DNA from: Salipaludibacillus sp. CUR1 | Lineage (GTDB): Bacteria > Bacillota > Bacilli > Bacillales > Salisediminibacteriaceae | Direction: 5' to 3' | DNA: 38,602 bases | Assembly: GCF_021028955.1 (NCBI RefSeq) | Contig: NZ_JAIWPE010000007.1 | Coordinates: forward strand, 1 to 38,602 | Shown here: one piece after another, positions 8,519-16,720 of the stretch | Position numbering within the stretch: position 1 is the stretch's first letter | How the letters are laid out: every line of letters starts with the position of its first letter | Notes under the pieces: generated by a model | What the model saw: only the letters and a program-made list of their open reading frames with translations | Told to the model about the DNA's origin: nothing | Database searches by the model: none | Program-made: the position numbers and the translations under genes

Positions 8519-8842
8519 CTTTTCGCTGATTGAATCGCTTTTTCGCTGATAGAATCCTATTTTCGCTGATTGGACCGCACTTTTCGCCGATTGAATCGCA
8601 TTTTCGCTGATTGAATCGCACTTTTCGCCGATTGAATCGCATTTTCACTGATTGAATCGCACTTTTCGCCGATTGAATCGCATTTTCGCTGAGAGAACCG
8701 CATTTTCGCTGATTGAATCGCACTTTTCGCTAATTGAATCGCTTTTTCGCTGATTGGACCGCACTTTTCGCCGATTGAACCCCTTTTTCCGCTGATAGAA
8801 CCCTATTTTCGCCGACAGATCCCCTTTTTCCACTAATTAACT
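8519..8842. repeat. Minisatellite of 20/21-bp units (about 16 copies)
   Basis: About sixteen head-to-tail units follow TTTTCGCYGATTGAATCGCA(C). In the centre the units alternate between a CTG form ending GCAC (21 bp) and a CCG form ending GCA (20 bp). This gives three near-identical 41-bp dimers at 8560-8600, 8601-8641 and 8642-8682. Units decay at both edges. The array fills the gap between two convergent gene ends. Open frames through it (for example 8460-8723, minus) are repeat artefacts with no ribosome site. There are no unique spacers, so it is not a CRISPR array. Confidence 0.93.
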
Positions 8843-8866
8843 AAAATTTACAGCGCCCTTTTTATT

Positions 8867-9805
8867 TTACTTTTTAATCTGAATCACAATTTTTCCCCGG
8901 GCATGAGTCGATTCACTCAAGGCATGCGCCTCCTGAAGAGACTCTTCATTAAAATCGAATGTCGTTCCTACTACGGGCTTCACTTTATCTTGTTCATAAA
9001 GACCGGCCAGTTTTTGCAGCTGATCGCCGTCAGGTTCAAGCCAGTGGAAATGAGCGTGGACATGGTGCTTGCCAGCCTCATCTTCAGACGGCGGTTCCAC
9101 GATGGAAACGAGCAGGCCGTCCTGTTTTAACACATGATAACTTTTTGACTGGACCTCTCCTCCAACGGCGTCAAGAACGAAATCAACATCAGAAAGAGTC
9201 TCACTGAAATCTTCATTCTTGTAATCAATGACTTTATCAGCCCCGAGCGAATATAAGAAGTCAGCGTTTTTACCGCTTGCTGTTGTGGTCACATAGGCTC
9301 CCATGTTTTTGGCTATCTGTATCGCAAAATTTCCTACTCCGCCGGCGCCGGCATGAATAAGGACATGGTCCCCTTCTTTTATACTCTTAAATTCAGTCAA
9401 ACACTGCCATGCCGTTAATCCGGCAAGAGGAATGGCAGCCGCTTCTTCAAAACTCATTTTTTCAGGCATATGGGCAAGGAGATGTGCGTCTACAGCGGCA
9501 TACTCCGCATAAGTCCCCTCCCGTGTGGTGTCCGGCCGCGAAAAAACCCGGTCGCCAACCTTAAAATCTGTTACTCTGCTGCCTGTTTCTATTACTACTC
9601 CAGCTGCGTCCCAACCCAATATAATTGGAAAATCAAACGGGAGCATTTCTTTTAAATACCCTTCCCTTACTTTCCAGTCAATCGGGTTAATGGAAGTTGC
9701 GTGAAGTTCAACGAGTACCTGGCTTTCTTTTAAAGAGGGTGTATCTATTTCCCTTTCCTTCAACTCCTGTCTGCTTCCATAATTGTCAATCATAATAGCT
9801 TTCAT
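8867..9805 (-). CDS. Quinone oxidoreductase-like NADP-dependent dehydrogenase (MDR family)
   Basis: The 312-residue protein belongs to the zinc-independent quinone oxidoreductase branch of the medium-chain dehydrogenase/reductases. The N-terminal GroES-like domain carries ATSINPIDWKVREG and LGWDAAGVV. The Rossmann domain shows the AGAGGVGNFAIQIAK nucleotide-binding loop around residue 150. The catalytic and structural zinc Cys clusters of alcohol dehydrogenases are absent. Such enzymes reduce quinones or alpha,beta-unsaturated carbonyls with NADPH; the substrate here is unknown. It has a strong AAGGAGG ribosome site. It lies downstream of tnaA but is separated by a terminator, so it is probably transcribed alone. 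Confidence 0.88.
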   Translation of the reverse strand: MKAIMIDNYGSRQELKEREIDTPSLKESQVLVELHATSINPIDWKVREGYLKEMLPFDFPIILGWDAAGVVIETGSRVTDFKVGDRVFSRPDTTREGTYAEYAAVDAHLLAHMPEKMSFEEAAAIPLAGLTAWQCLTEFKSIKEGDHVLIHAGAGGVGNFAIQIAKNMGAYVTTTASGKNADFLYSLGADKVIDYKNEDFSETLSDVDFVLDAVGGEVQSKSYHVLKQDGLLVSIVEPPSEDEAGKHHVHAHFHWLEPDGDQLQKLAGLYEQDKVKPVVGTTFDFNEESLQEAHALSESTHARGKIVIQIKK

Positions 9806-9930
9806 ATGGATTCCTCCTTATATTTTTCGATGAAGTGGTCAATTCTTTATCGTTTCACTGAGGCGATTCCCTTAGAGCCGGGTGGTTCAAACAAAAGGTG
9901 CTCAGCCATTCGTGTCTGTTCCAGTGCATA

Positions 9931-9962
9931 AGAAAAGCTGACCACCTGTTTAAGTGATCAGC
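9931..9962 (-). terminator. Intrinsic terminator of tnaA
   Basis: On the minus strand GCTGATCAC and GTGGTCAGC form a 9-bp stem (one T-G pair), followed by TTTTCTT. It starts 19 bases after the tryptophanase stop codon. Confidence 0.8.
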
Positions 9963-9980
9963 CGCATACATTCCATTAAG

Positions 9981-11360
9981 TTAGTCCACAGGTTCCATTT
10001 TTGCTGTAAAATGCCGCAGCACTTCCGGTTCGTAAGTAAAGGTCAATCCTTTTAGCGTGTGGGCACGGTCTTTAATGGCTATTAACCCTTTAGCAATGAC
10101 GTCCATATGATTATACGTATACACGCGTCTTGGAATCGTCAGGCGAAGCAGTTCAAGCGGGCTGTCCAGCTGTTCTCCTGTTTCAGCGTCCCGTCCCATT
10201 AATAAGGAACCTATCTCCACACCGCGGACTCCTGCTTCCAGATAAAGCTCATTGGCCAGCACCTGTCCGGGAAACTGGCTGGCAGGAATATGGGGGAGAA
10301 TTTTCTTAGCATCTACAAAAATCGCATGCCCGCCTGGCGGTGATTGAATAGGAATGCCTCCTTCTGAAAGCTTATGTCCGAGATACTCAACCTGATGGAT
10401 CCGGTAGGCAAGATAATCTTCATCTGTACCTTCTTCCAGCCCCCGGGCCAGTGCTTCCATATCCCGTCCTGCTAAACCGCCGTATGTAGGGAATCCTTCG
10501 AGAGGCACCACCATTGCCCTCGCCTTTTCAAACAGTTCTTTTCTGTCACCTCTGAAGGCTAAGAGGCCGCCAATATTAACGAGCCCGTCTTTCTTTGCAC
10601 TCATTGTCAGTGCTTCTGTATAGGAGAACATTTCTTTAATAATGTCCGTGATGGAATGGTTCTCGTAGCCAGGCTCCCGTTTTTTAATGAAGTAAGCGTT
10701 TTCAGAAAAGCGCGCAGCATCCATAATTGTGGTGATTCCATACCTTTTTGCCATCCGGGAGACGTCTTTAATATTCTGCATCGATACAGGCTGTCCGCCG
10801 GCACTGTTGTTTGTAATGGTAATAATGATCATGCCGATATTTTCAGGTTTCTTCTCTTGAATCAGCTGTTCGAGTTTAACAAGATCAAAGTCTCCTTTAA
10901 AATCGTGAGGGGTTGTTGTGTCAAAAGCTTTTTCAGTAACCGCATCAATCGCTCTCCCGCCGGATAAATCCACATGTGCCCGGGTCGTATCGAAATGCCA
11001 GTTACTTAACACATACTGGTCTTTTTTGATGATAAGCGGAAAAAGGACCTGTTCTGCTCCGCGCCCCTGGTGAGTTGGAATCACATAAGGGTAGCCGATG
11101 ATATCTTCTACGGTTTCCTTTAGATGATAATAATTGCGGCTCCCGGCGTAGGATTCATCTCCTGACATCATTCCTGCCCACTGGTTATCACTCATCGCAC
11201 CGGTTCCGCTGTCCGTTAACAAATCAATATACACATCGTCTGATTTTAATGAAAATGGGTTATACCCAGCTTCTTTTAATGCCGCTTCTCTTTCTTCCCT
11301 TGAAATCATTTTAATGGGTTCCACCATTTTAATTTTAAAAGGTTCTGCTTTCCGTTCCAC
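9981..11360 (-). CDS. tnaA: Tryptophanase (tryptophan indole-lyase)
   Basis: This PLP enzyme of the beta-eliminating lyase family would split tryptophan into indole, pyruvate and ammonia. The product is 459 residues, near TnaA (471) and tyrosine phenol-lyase (456). The PLP-binding Lys is K257 in MSAKKDG. The two positions that separate the family members are tryptophanase-like: Asp124 in HFDTT, where tyrosine phenol-lyase has Thr124, and Ile383 in GVEIGS, where it has Arg381. Elsewhere ([15 protein letters not shown]) it resembles tyrosine phenol-lyase, so it is not a close copy of the enterobacterial enzyme. I chose the GTG start at 11360 ([11 protein letters not shown]) because it fits family N-termini and has GGAG about 10 bases upstream; the frame stays open to 11519 without a ribosome site. 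No tnaB permease is nearby. Confidence 0.88.
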   Translation of the reverse strand: MERKAEPFKIKMVEPIKMISREEREAALKEAGYNPFSLKSDDVYIDLLTDSGTGAMSDNQWAGMMSGDESYAGSRNYYHLKETVEDIIGYPYVIPTHQGRGAEQVLFPLIIKKDQYVLSNWHFDTTRAHVDLSGGRAIDAVTEKAFDTTTPHDFKGDFDLVKLEQLIQEKKPENIGMIIITITNNSAGGQPVSMQNIKDVSRMAKRYGITTIMDAARFSENAYFIKKREPGYENHSITDIIKEMFSYTEALTMSAKKDGLVNIGGLLAFRGDRKELFEKARAMVVPLEGFPTYGGLAGRDMEALARGLEEGTDEDYLAYRIHQVEYLGHKLSEGGIPIQSPPGGHAIFVDAKKILPHIPASQFPGQVLANELYLEAGVRGVEIGSLLMGRDAETGEQLDSPLELLRLTIPRRVYTYNHMDVIAKGLIAIKDRAHTLKGLTFTYEPEVLRHFTAKMEPVD

Positions 11361-11508
11361 AGCACGTTCACTCCAATCTGTTTTTAAGCAATTAGAGGCG
11401 ATATGTGAGTCAGCCTCTCTAAGAACCTTTCCACAAAAAAGGGAAAAATCCTTTGCCGTAAACTGAATTTTGGTTTTTTGTAACATATACATTGGCAAGG
11501 CTCGCAAC

Positions 11509-11541
11509 AAAAAGCACATCCCATCTTAGGAATGTGCTTTT
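11509..11541 (-). terminator. Intrinsic terminator between the YqcI/YcgG-family gene and tnaA
   Basis: On the minus strand AAAAGCACAT and ATGTGCTTTTT form a 10-bp stem directly after the upstream stop codon. It separates that gene from the roughly 150-base leader of tnaA. Confidence 0.75.
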
Positions 11542-11551
11542 AAGAGAGCTA

Positions 11552-12280
11552 TTATTTTTTAACACTGAATGGGCATTTCCCTTCAATCGGCTCTGCATCA
11601 TCACCAATAAAAAATTGTTTCCATTCGTTGTGCTCCGGATCCCCGTAATGGCTGATATCAGGATGTGTGGGCAGCTTGTCCCACTCTTCCACACGCTTTC
11701 TTACCTTTTCTCTGGACATGGCGCCGCCAGGTTCAGTTCCTTCAAGTCCTTCAAATATTCGCCGGGGCTGAAAACCAAGAATTAAACTGTTTCCAAGATC
11801 CCGCGTCTTTCTTTGTTTATATGCAGGCGCATTGCCAAAAACAAATATGGGCTCCTGCTGGAAATGGTAATCCCACAGATAATGTTCCGGATCAGCCGGC
11901 TGATCGTCAGGCCATGAAGATGGATCTTTATGGTGCAGGTACTGAAGAATCTCCCAAAAATAAGCCCGGTAATACTCAATGCTTTTTTCTTCCTTTTCCG
12001 GCTCCACGAATACAAATAACCCATGTCGCGTCAGCTTAGGTTTATTGAATAACGTTAAAAAATCACTTAATGTGTCCGGGAGGGTGGACCAGTCATTATG
12101 AGAGATGTAAGAATAGCGGAGTTCACCCTTGTTTTCGGCTTTCTGGCCGAAGTAACAGGGAAAGTCTTTTTTCGTTACGATCTGGCTAAAGGTAGAATAT
12201 TCTTTCTTAAACCAGTCCGGGTGGATGTCGGGTGTGTGAATATCATTTTGTGTTAATAAAAGCGACTGTTTTGAAACCAT
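11552..12280 (-). CDS. YqcI/YcgG family protein
   Basis: The 242-residue soluble protein begins MVSKQSLLLTQND. It has the family blocks FPCYFGQKAE (near residue 45), a central WDYHFQQEPIFVFGN region, and a C-terminal CPF motif (GKCPFSVKK). Most YqcI/YcgG proteins are uncharacterised, but some members in guanitoxin and argolaphos biosynthesis are haem-dependent N-hydroxylases of guanidino or amino acid substrates; that activity here is inference only. The start is set by ACAGGAGG 8 bases upstream; an ATG at 12337 lacks a site. It precedes tnaA in the same direction with a terminator between them. Confidence 0.75.
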   Translation of the reverse strand: MVSKQSLLLTQNDIHTPDIHPDWFKKEYSTFSQIVTKKDFPCYFGQKAENKGELRYSYISHNDWSTLPDTLSDFLTLFNKPKLTRHGLFVFVEPEKEEKSIEYYRAYFWEILQYLHHKDPSSWPDDQPADPEHYLWDYHFQQEPIFVFGNAPAYKQRKTRDLGNSLILGFQPRRIFEGLEGTEPGGAMSREKVRKRVEEWDKLPTHPDISHYGDPEHNEWKQFFIGDDAEPIEGKCPFSVKK

Positions 12281-12448
12281 TTGAAACCTCCTGTAAACTA
12301 AACACGTACTTGTAACCTCTTGTAATTTTCCCTTCAATTATTTTTATTAAACACCTCTCATGGGCTGACAGCAGACCAAGTCGTATCTGCAGGACAAGGT
12401 CAGCTGTAATATGTAAGAAGCTTACTCTCACCATAAAGGAGTTTTTTT

Positions 12449-13240
12449 ATGATAGGACAAGGTTTTCATACTCTCCATTCTAACTTAAAAGTGGCACTGT
12501 ATCCTATACTTATTGATTTAACCAGTATAATTGCTGCGGTTCTTCTCGGCGGGTATCATGCAGCCAGCCAATTATCCCTGCAGTTGAGCGTGGCACCTGG
12601 CCTCCCGTCACTGGACAATGTCTTCAGTGAACAAATCAGCCTGTTCTCGTTTCAGATTGACGGACGGCTGCCGGCATTTTTTACTCCCGGATTAATGCTG
12701 ATTGTTTTTCTGCTGTTACTCGTTATAGGTATTGCTATTGAAGCAGGTTTTATCGGCTTACTCCATCATGGGGTTACAAATAAAGAGACCTCGTTTAAAT
12801 CTTTCCTTCAGTTTGGGAAGAAATTCTGGTTCCGCTATTTAGGGCTTATTTTGTTAATCTTATTGGCCAGCCTGCCGGTATGGGCGTTATCTATTGGACT
12901 GGGGCTGCCTGGTATCATCCTCAGTTTTATAGCCATTATCCTGCTGCGGGTAATGTTTATTTACTGGGAATTCACTTTAATTGTTGATGATCTGCCGGTA
13001 ACTGAAGCTTTGTCTAAGGCCTTTAAATATTTTAAACGAGGCATCTCAGACACCTTGGCTGTCCTTTTTATTATGGGTCTCACAAACGCCATTTTCGGGC
13101 TGACACTCAGCCAGGTGCCTGTTTTGCCAGCAATAATAGCTGGAATCATCCTCTATGGCTACATTATGACCGCTCTCCAGTTTTCGCTGATGCACGCCCT
13201 CCATCATATCAAACGCCACAACCCTGAACTTTCCCAGTAA
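12449..13240 (+). CDS. Multipass membrane protein of unknown function
   Basis: The 263-residue protein has about six hydrophobic helices: roughly residues 15-38, 75-105, 128-150, 152-175, 200-225 and 228-250. A moderately polar loop (SKAFKYFKRGISD) lies between the fourth and fifth. The pattern resembles the DUF4013/GDPD-membrane-domain type of six-helix proteins, but I cannot name the family. The ribosome site is AAAGGAG. The last codons and the TAA stop lie inside a perfect palindrome (13231-13271), so the final LSQ residues are repeat-derived. It is convergent with the glycosyltransferase at 13262. Confidence 0.75.
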   Translation: MIGQGFHTLHSNLKVALYPILIDLTSIIAAVLLGGYHAASQLSLQLSVAPGLPSLDNVFSEQISLFSFQIDGRLPAFFTPGLMLIVFLLLLVIGIAIEAGFIGLLHHGVTNKETSFKSFLQFGKKFWFRYLGLILLILLASLPVWALSIGLGLPGIILSFIAIILLRVMFIYWEFTLIVDDLPVTEALSKAFKYFKRGISDTLAVLFIMGLTNAIFGLTLSQVPVLPAIIAGIILYGYIMTALQFSLMHALHHIKRHNPELSQ

Positions 13241-13271
13241 ATGGGGGGTCTGTCCCCCCATTTACTGGGAA
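13231..13271. repeat. Perfect 41-bp palindrome with GGGGTCTGTCCCC core, spanning two stop codons
   Basis: Two 18-base arms (TTCCCAGTAAATGGGGGG and its complement) flank TCTGT. The element holds the TAA of the membrane protein (13238-13240) and, on the other strand, the TAA of the glycosyltransferase (13262-13264). Both proteins therefore end in Ser-Gln encoded by the arms. It can also act as a hairpin at the end of both convergent transcripts, though without a T tract. Confidence 0.95.
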
Positions 13272-13951
13272 TTATCAACTGTTTTTCTGAAGTCGCCGGC
13301 GAATGGGACGTGTTTTGATAACATGGTTAACTCCTTTTCGGTTATTTTCCATGTGTGGCTCTGCACATCTTCCCGCCGGATGACGGCAAAAGAATGTTTA
13401 CTGATAGAGTAAATTTTATATCCTTTCTGTTTACACCTTTTCAAAAAATCTGTATCCGTACCTGTTTCGCGGTCATTAAAAGGGACGTCTTGCACGACTT
13501 CTTTTCTCGCAATAATTGTTGCGCCTGCCACATGGTTGACGAACTTATGCTGATAATTAGCTCCTAACAGCCGCAGATGATTGCTTCCTTCAAAATAAAT
13601 ATAATAGGCCCGTTTCCCTGCAATGAAGATCTTTTCATTCTCGAACACTTTCACAGCTTCACTTAAATAGTCAGGTCCGTAGTAATCATCGTCATCCATC
13701 TTAGCCACAATATTGTAAGCGGCTTTTTCTGCGCCGAAGTTTAAACAGGCTCCCAATGAGAAGCTTTCATCGAGCTGATAAACAGACACATTCGTGAAGC
13801 TCTCAGCATACTTTTTCCAATCTTCTATCTTTATTGTGTTTTTATTTAAAATGACAATCAGTTCTTTTTCAGCGACGTTCTGGCTTTGATAGTTTTTAAA
13901 GACATTTTCCATACACTCTTCCCTCATCGTACACGTAATGGCCGAAATCAT
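13262..13951 (-). CDS. Family 2 glycosyltransferase
   Basis: The 229-residue soluble protein starts MISAITCTMRE, the usual beta strand of the GT-A fold, and shows the metal/nucleotide-sugar motif KMDDDDYYGPDYL (Asp86-89). ETGTDTDFLKRC around residue 165 is the likely catalytic-base region. No membrane helix is present. The acceptor is unknown. The divergent neighbour is a nucleotide-sugar dehydrogenase, which suggests a shared role in surface polysaccharide. The start has a GGGGGG ribosome site. The C-terminal Ser-Gln comes from the palindrome shared with the convergent gene. Confidence 0.85.
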   Translation of the reverse strand: MISAITCTMREECMENVFKNYQSQNVAEKELIVILNKNTIKIEDWKKYAESFTNVSVYQLDESFSLGACLNFGAEKAAYNIVAKMDDDDYYGPDYLSEAVKVFENEKIFIAGKRAYYIYFEGSNHLRLLGANYQHKFVNHVAGATIIARKEVVQDVPFNDRETGTDTDFLKRCKQKGYKIYSISKHSFAVIRREDVQSHTWKITEKELTMLSKHVPFAGDFRKTVDNSQ

Positions 13952-14116
13952 CCTGCACCCCCCTGAACAGTAATAACCTTTCTTTTAAAAAGTATGTGCT
14001 GCAGCCTGGAAATACGCCTCTCTCATTTTTTACAGGAAATGAACAGACGCGGAAATCCGGCGTATAGTAACTATAAAGAATTTCTCCCAACAGGCGGGTG
14101 AAAGAGGGTCATAACT

Positions 14117-15469
14117 ATGGAAGAGAACGGCTGCTTTACTCAGCTTAAACGGAAGTTAGCTGACAGAACGGCTAAAGTAGGGGTTATTGGTCTAGGATAC
14201 GCCGGCCTGCCTTTAGCAATGGAACTGATGAAAAAGGGGTACACCGTGACAGGTATTGATATTAACAGAGATAAATTGGAATCCTATCGCCATGGGAAGC
14301 CGACGATGCCAGGAGTGCCAAGTGAGGAAATGCTTGAGGCGGTTAAAAATGGGAAACTTATTTTTTCGGAGCATTTTGAGATAATCAATGATCTGGACAG
14401 TCTGATCATCTGTGTGCCTACCCCTTTAACAGAGTCTCAGGAGCCTGATGTCAGTATGATTAAGGAGACAGTAAAACATATAAGGAAACATGACTTCAGA
14501 GGAAAGCTGCTTATTTTAGAAAGTACTTCTTACCCGGGAACGACAGAAGAATTGATAGAGCAAAAGCTGGCAGAAGACGGTCTCAGTGCCGGAAAGGACT
14601 ACTTTCTATGTTTTTCACCGGAAAGGATCGATCCGGCAAACTCCCGGTATAACACAAAAAATACCCCGAAAATTATCGGGGGAATAACCGATGGGTGCAC
14701 GGAATTAGCTATGTGCTTATACAAAGATGCAATAGATACTCTCGTTCCGGTTTCTTCACCAAAAATTGCCGAGATGGCTAAACTGCTGGAAAATACGTTC
14801 CGCAGTATTAATATCGGCTTTGTAAATGAGATGGCGCTGCTCGCTGAAAAATTGGAAGTGGATATGTGGGAAGCGATCGAAGCGGCAAGTACGAAACCGT
14901 TCGGATTTATGCCTTTTATGCCAGGCCCTGGAACCGGCGGGCATTGCATCCCTGTAGACCCTGTCTACTTATCGTGGAAAGGGAAAAGCGTGAACTTTCA
15001 CAGCCGGTATATCGATTTAGCACAGGATATCAACAGGTCGATGCCTGCCCGGATTGTCAATAAAACGGCAGATGTGCTGAAGAATCACGCTATAGATCTT
15101 AACGGCGCAAAAATTCTTTTACTCGGAATGGCATACAAACCTGATACAAATGATTACAGGGAATCTCCTGGTCTTGAAATATATGAGTTACTTGAAAAGA
15201 AGGGGGCCGCGGTATCTTTTAACGACCCTCATATCCCTCAGTTGCGTGATCTGAAAGGGCGCCTCCTCGTTTCGGTTTCGGAGGAGCTTAACAGCCGGAT
15301 ACTCAGTGACTTTGACTGCGTGCTGCTTTTGACAAATCATTCAGCGTACGATTACAAGTGGATCGCCGAGCACGCCAAACTGATTATAGACACAAGAAAC
15401 GCTTTTAAAGAAGCGGCCGCAAACAACATCATCACCGTATGGGGCAAACCATTTCACAAAGGGGTCTGA
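14117..15469 (+). CDS. Nucleotide-sugar dehydrogenase (UDP-GlcNAc/UDP-ManNAc 6-dehydrogenase type)
   Basis: The 450-residue enzyme oxidises the C6 hydroxyl of a UDP-sugar to a uronic acid in two NAD-dependent steps. The NAD-binding loop GLGYAG is at residues 25-30. The family block FCFSPERIDP-like text (FLCFSPERIDPANS) is near residue 168. The catalytic Cys277 lies in GPGTGGHCIPVDPVYLSW, a form seen more in WbpA/WbpO/VipA-type enzymes than in UDP-glucose dehydrogenases. The product would feed capsule, teichuronic-type or O-glycan synthesis. The ribosome site is AAAGAGGG. The last residues FHKGV and the TGA stop are inside a palindromic repeat, so the natural C-terminus may have been replaced. 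Confidence 0.88.
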   Translation: MEENGCFTQLKRKLADRTAKVGVIGLGYAGLPLAMELMKKGYTVTGIDINRDKLESYRHGKPTMPGVPSEEMLEAVKNGKLIFSEHFEIINDLDSLIICVPTPLTESQEPDVSMIKETVKHIRKHDFRGKLLILESTSYPGTTEELIEQKLAEDGLSAGKDYFLCFSPERIDPANSRYNTKNTPKIIGGITDGCTELAMCLYKDAIDTLVPVSSPKIAEMAKLLENTFRSINIGFVNEMALLAEKLEVDMWEAIEAASTKPFGFMPFMPGPGTGGHCIPVDPVYLSWKGKSVNFHSRYIDLAQDINRSMPARIVNKTADVLKNHAIDLNGAKILLLGMAYKPDTNDYRESPGLEIYELLEKKGAAVSFNDPHIPQLRDLKGRLLVSVSEELNSRILSDFDCVLLLTNHSAYDYKWIAEHAKLIIDTRNAFKEAAANNIITVWGKPFHKGV

Positions 15470-15508
15470 CCCCTTTGTGAAAAATGAGCAATGGGGTCAG
15501 ACCCCCAG
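15452..15508. repeat. Double palindrome with GGGGTCTGACCCC cores in opposite orientation
   Basis: The first element (15452-15482) has 13-base arms TTTCACAAAGGGG around TCTGA and contains the dehydrogenase stop codon. Ten bases later a second core, GGGGTCAGACCCC (15493-15505), is the reverse complement of the first. The pair lies between convergent genes and ends 8 bases before the queE stop codon. Confidence 0.93.
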
Positions 15509-15515
15509 TTTTTTC

Positions 15516-16244
15516 CTAAACGCCTCTTTTATTTCCCCAGAGAAGGGTGTGCAGCTGCGGGAGGACTCTCACGTTGTTTAAGTCTTTATCAGCGGCTGTT
15601 TTATCTGTCAGCCACTCATACTTATCAAGAAGCTTCTTTGTCAGGTTTTCATTATTTTCGGTGGCTGTATCTTCGTTGCCCACTTGCAAATAGAAAGGAA
15701 CAGCGGGATATCTTAAATGCACATCTTTTGCGTAATTAAAATCCTTATCATCAAATATAACCACCTTCAAACTCATATTCGCGAGTCTGCCTGCATCAAT
15801 AAGCCGGGTGATGATTTCGTCCAGCACCTCAAAATTTGTTTTCATGAGCGAACTTGGCGGTTTCGGGGAAATCGTCAGGTCCTTGATACGGAGAAACCAG
15901 TCCTGCCAAACACTCCCTTGTGTTTCCAGTGCCGCTGCGACGCTATTTTCTTCAAAAAGATCAAGAAGCCCGTCTAAATTTTTCAAAAGAGCCGGGTTGC
16001 CGCCTGAAACAGTCACATGTGAAAAGTTGCCGGGAGCCAGGCCGTTCAATCTTTCCCAAACCTCTTCCGGCGTCATTTGTACAATCTCATCTTTTGCGCT
16101 CCCGTCCCATGTGAAGGCGGAGTCGCACCAGGAACAGGAATAATCACAGCCGGCAGTACGGACAAACATCGTTTTCTGACCGACTACCATCCCCTCTCCT
16201 TGAATCGTCGGACCGAAAATTTCAAGCACAGGAAGTTTACTCAC
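15516..16244 (-). CDS. queE: 7-carboxy-7-deazaguanine synthase
   Basis: The 242-residue radical SAM enzyme converts 6-carboxytetrahydropterin to 7-carboxy-7-deazaguanine in preQ1/queuosine synthesis. The iron-sulfur ligands are C33, C37 and C40 in GCDYSCSWC, followed by DSAFTW. FGPTIQGEG at the N-terminus and SGGNPAL in the middle are family marks. I chose the GTG start (SKLPVLEIF), which overlaps the end of queD by 8 bases with GGGAGTGG upstream; this gives the usual length of about 243. It is the third gene of the preQ1-controlled operon. Confidence 0.93.
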   Translation of the reverse strand: MSKLPVLEIFGPTIQGEGMVVGQKTMFVRTAGCDYSCSWCDSAFTWDGSAKDEIVQMTPEEVWERLNGLAPGNFSHVTVSGGNPALLKNLDGLLDLFEENSVAAALETQGSVWQDWFLRIKDLTISPKPPSSLMKTNFEVLDEIITRLIDAGRLANMSLKVVIFDDKDFNYAKDVHLRYPAVPFYLQVGNEDTATENNENLTKKLLDKYEWLTDKTAADKDLNNVRVLPQLHTLLWGNKRGV

Positions 16245-16719
16245 TTTCCATCCACTCCCGTCTCGCTTCTGCATAACTGGTCGGCGTTTCAAACAGGCGG
16301 ACAAACTCCACCCGGGCCCCCTGCTCTCTGCTCAACTCGTCATTTGCCTTGATAGCTTCTGCCATTTTTTCATAAATCCAGACGACCATATTCTCAGCAG
16401 TAGTATTCATGTTCGGCAAGGTTTCATTCAGATAACGGTGATCCAGGTGGATTTCTATGTCATTTTTCCAAATCTCTTTAATGTCCCCGAAATCGATCAT
16501 TAAACCGGTGGCGTTCACATAGCCGCTGATGCCAAAGATTACTTTGTAAGTGTGCCCGTGCAGGTTCTTGCATTTCCCTTCATAGCAATGGAGGTGGTGA
16601 GCCGCGTCAAAAGTGAATTCCTTACTTACCATGACGCGTTTCGTATGGTATTTCAGCTCTTCTTTTTGAATGTCTTCATCTATTTTTTCAAGTTTATCAA
16701 CTATTCTAAACCCGTACAT
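16237..16719 (-). CDS. queD: 6-carboxy-5,6,7,8-tetrahydropterin synthase
   Basis: The 160-residue enzyme makes 6-carboxytetrahydropterin from dihydroneopterin triphosphate. FTFDAAHHLHCY supplies one zinc His, and CKNLHGHTY supplies the catalytic Cys50 and the zinc ligands His54 and His56. A start with AAAGGAGG upstream (MYGFRIVDKL) gives about 30 residues more at the N-terminus than the core domain, which begins at MVSKEFTF. The stop codon of queC lies one base before this ATG (TGACATG), so the two are translationally coupled. The second half of the operon order queC-queD-queE matches B. subtilis. Confidence 0.93.
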   Translation of the reverse strand: MYGFRIVDKLEKIDEDIQKEELKYHTKRVMVSKEFTFDAAHHLHCYEGKCKNLHGHTYKVIFGISGYVNATGLMIDFGDIKEIWKNDIEIHLDHRYLNETLPNMNTTAENMVVWIYEKMAEAIKANDELSREQGARVEFVRLFETPTSYAEARREWMESE

Positions 16720-16720
16720 G

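Noticed and set aside
8460-8833. Basic, repetitive open frames on the minus strand (RFNQRK-type repeats)
   Set aside because: They are translations of the minisatellite in overlapping frames, without a ribosome binding site.
8519-8842. Possible CRISPR array
   Set aside because: Units are contiguous 20/21-bp repeats with no unique spacers, and no cas genes are nearby.
11361-11508. TnaC-like leader peptide or Trp T-box before tnaA
   Set aside because: A frame ending FLWKGS-stop contains a Trp but has no start codon with a ribosome site, and the conserved T-box sequence is absent.
13896-14090. 64-codon minus-strand frame upstream of the glycosyltransferase
   Set aside because: No ribosome site, no domain, and it overlaps the real glycosyltransferase start.
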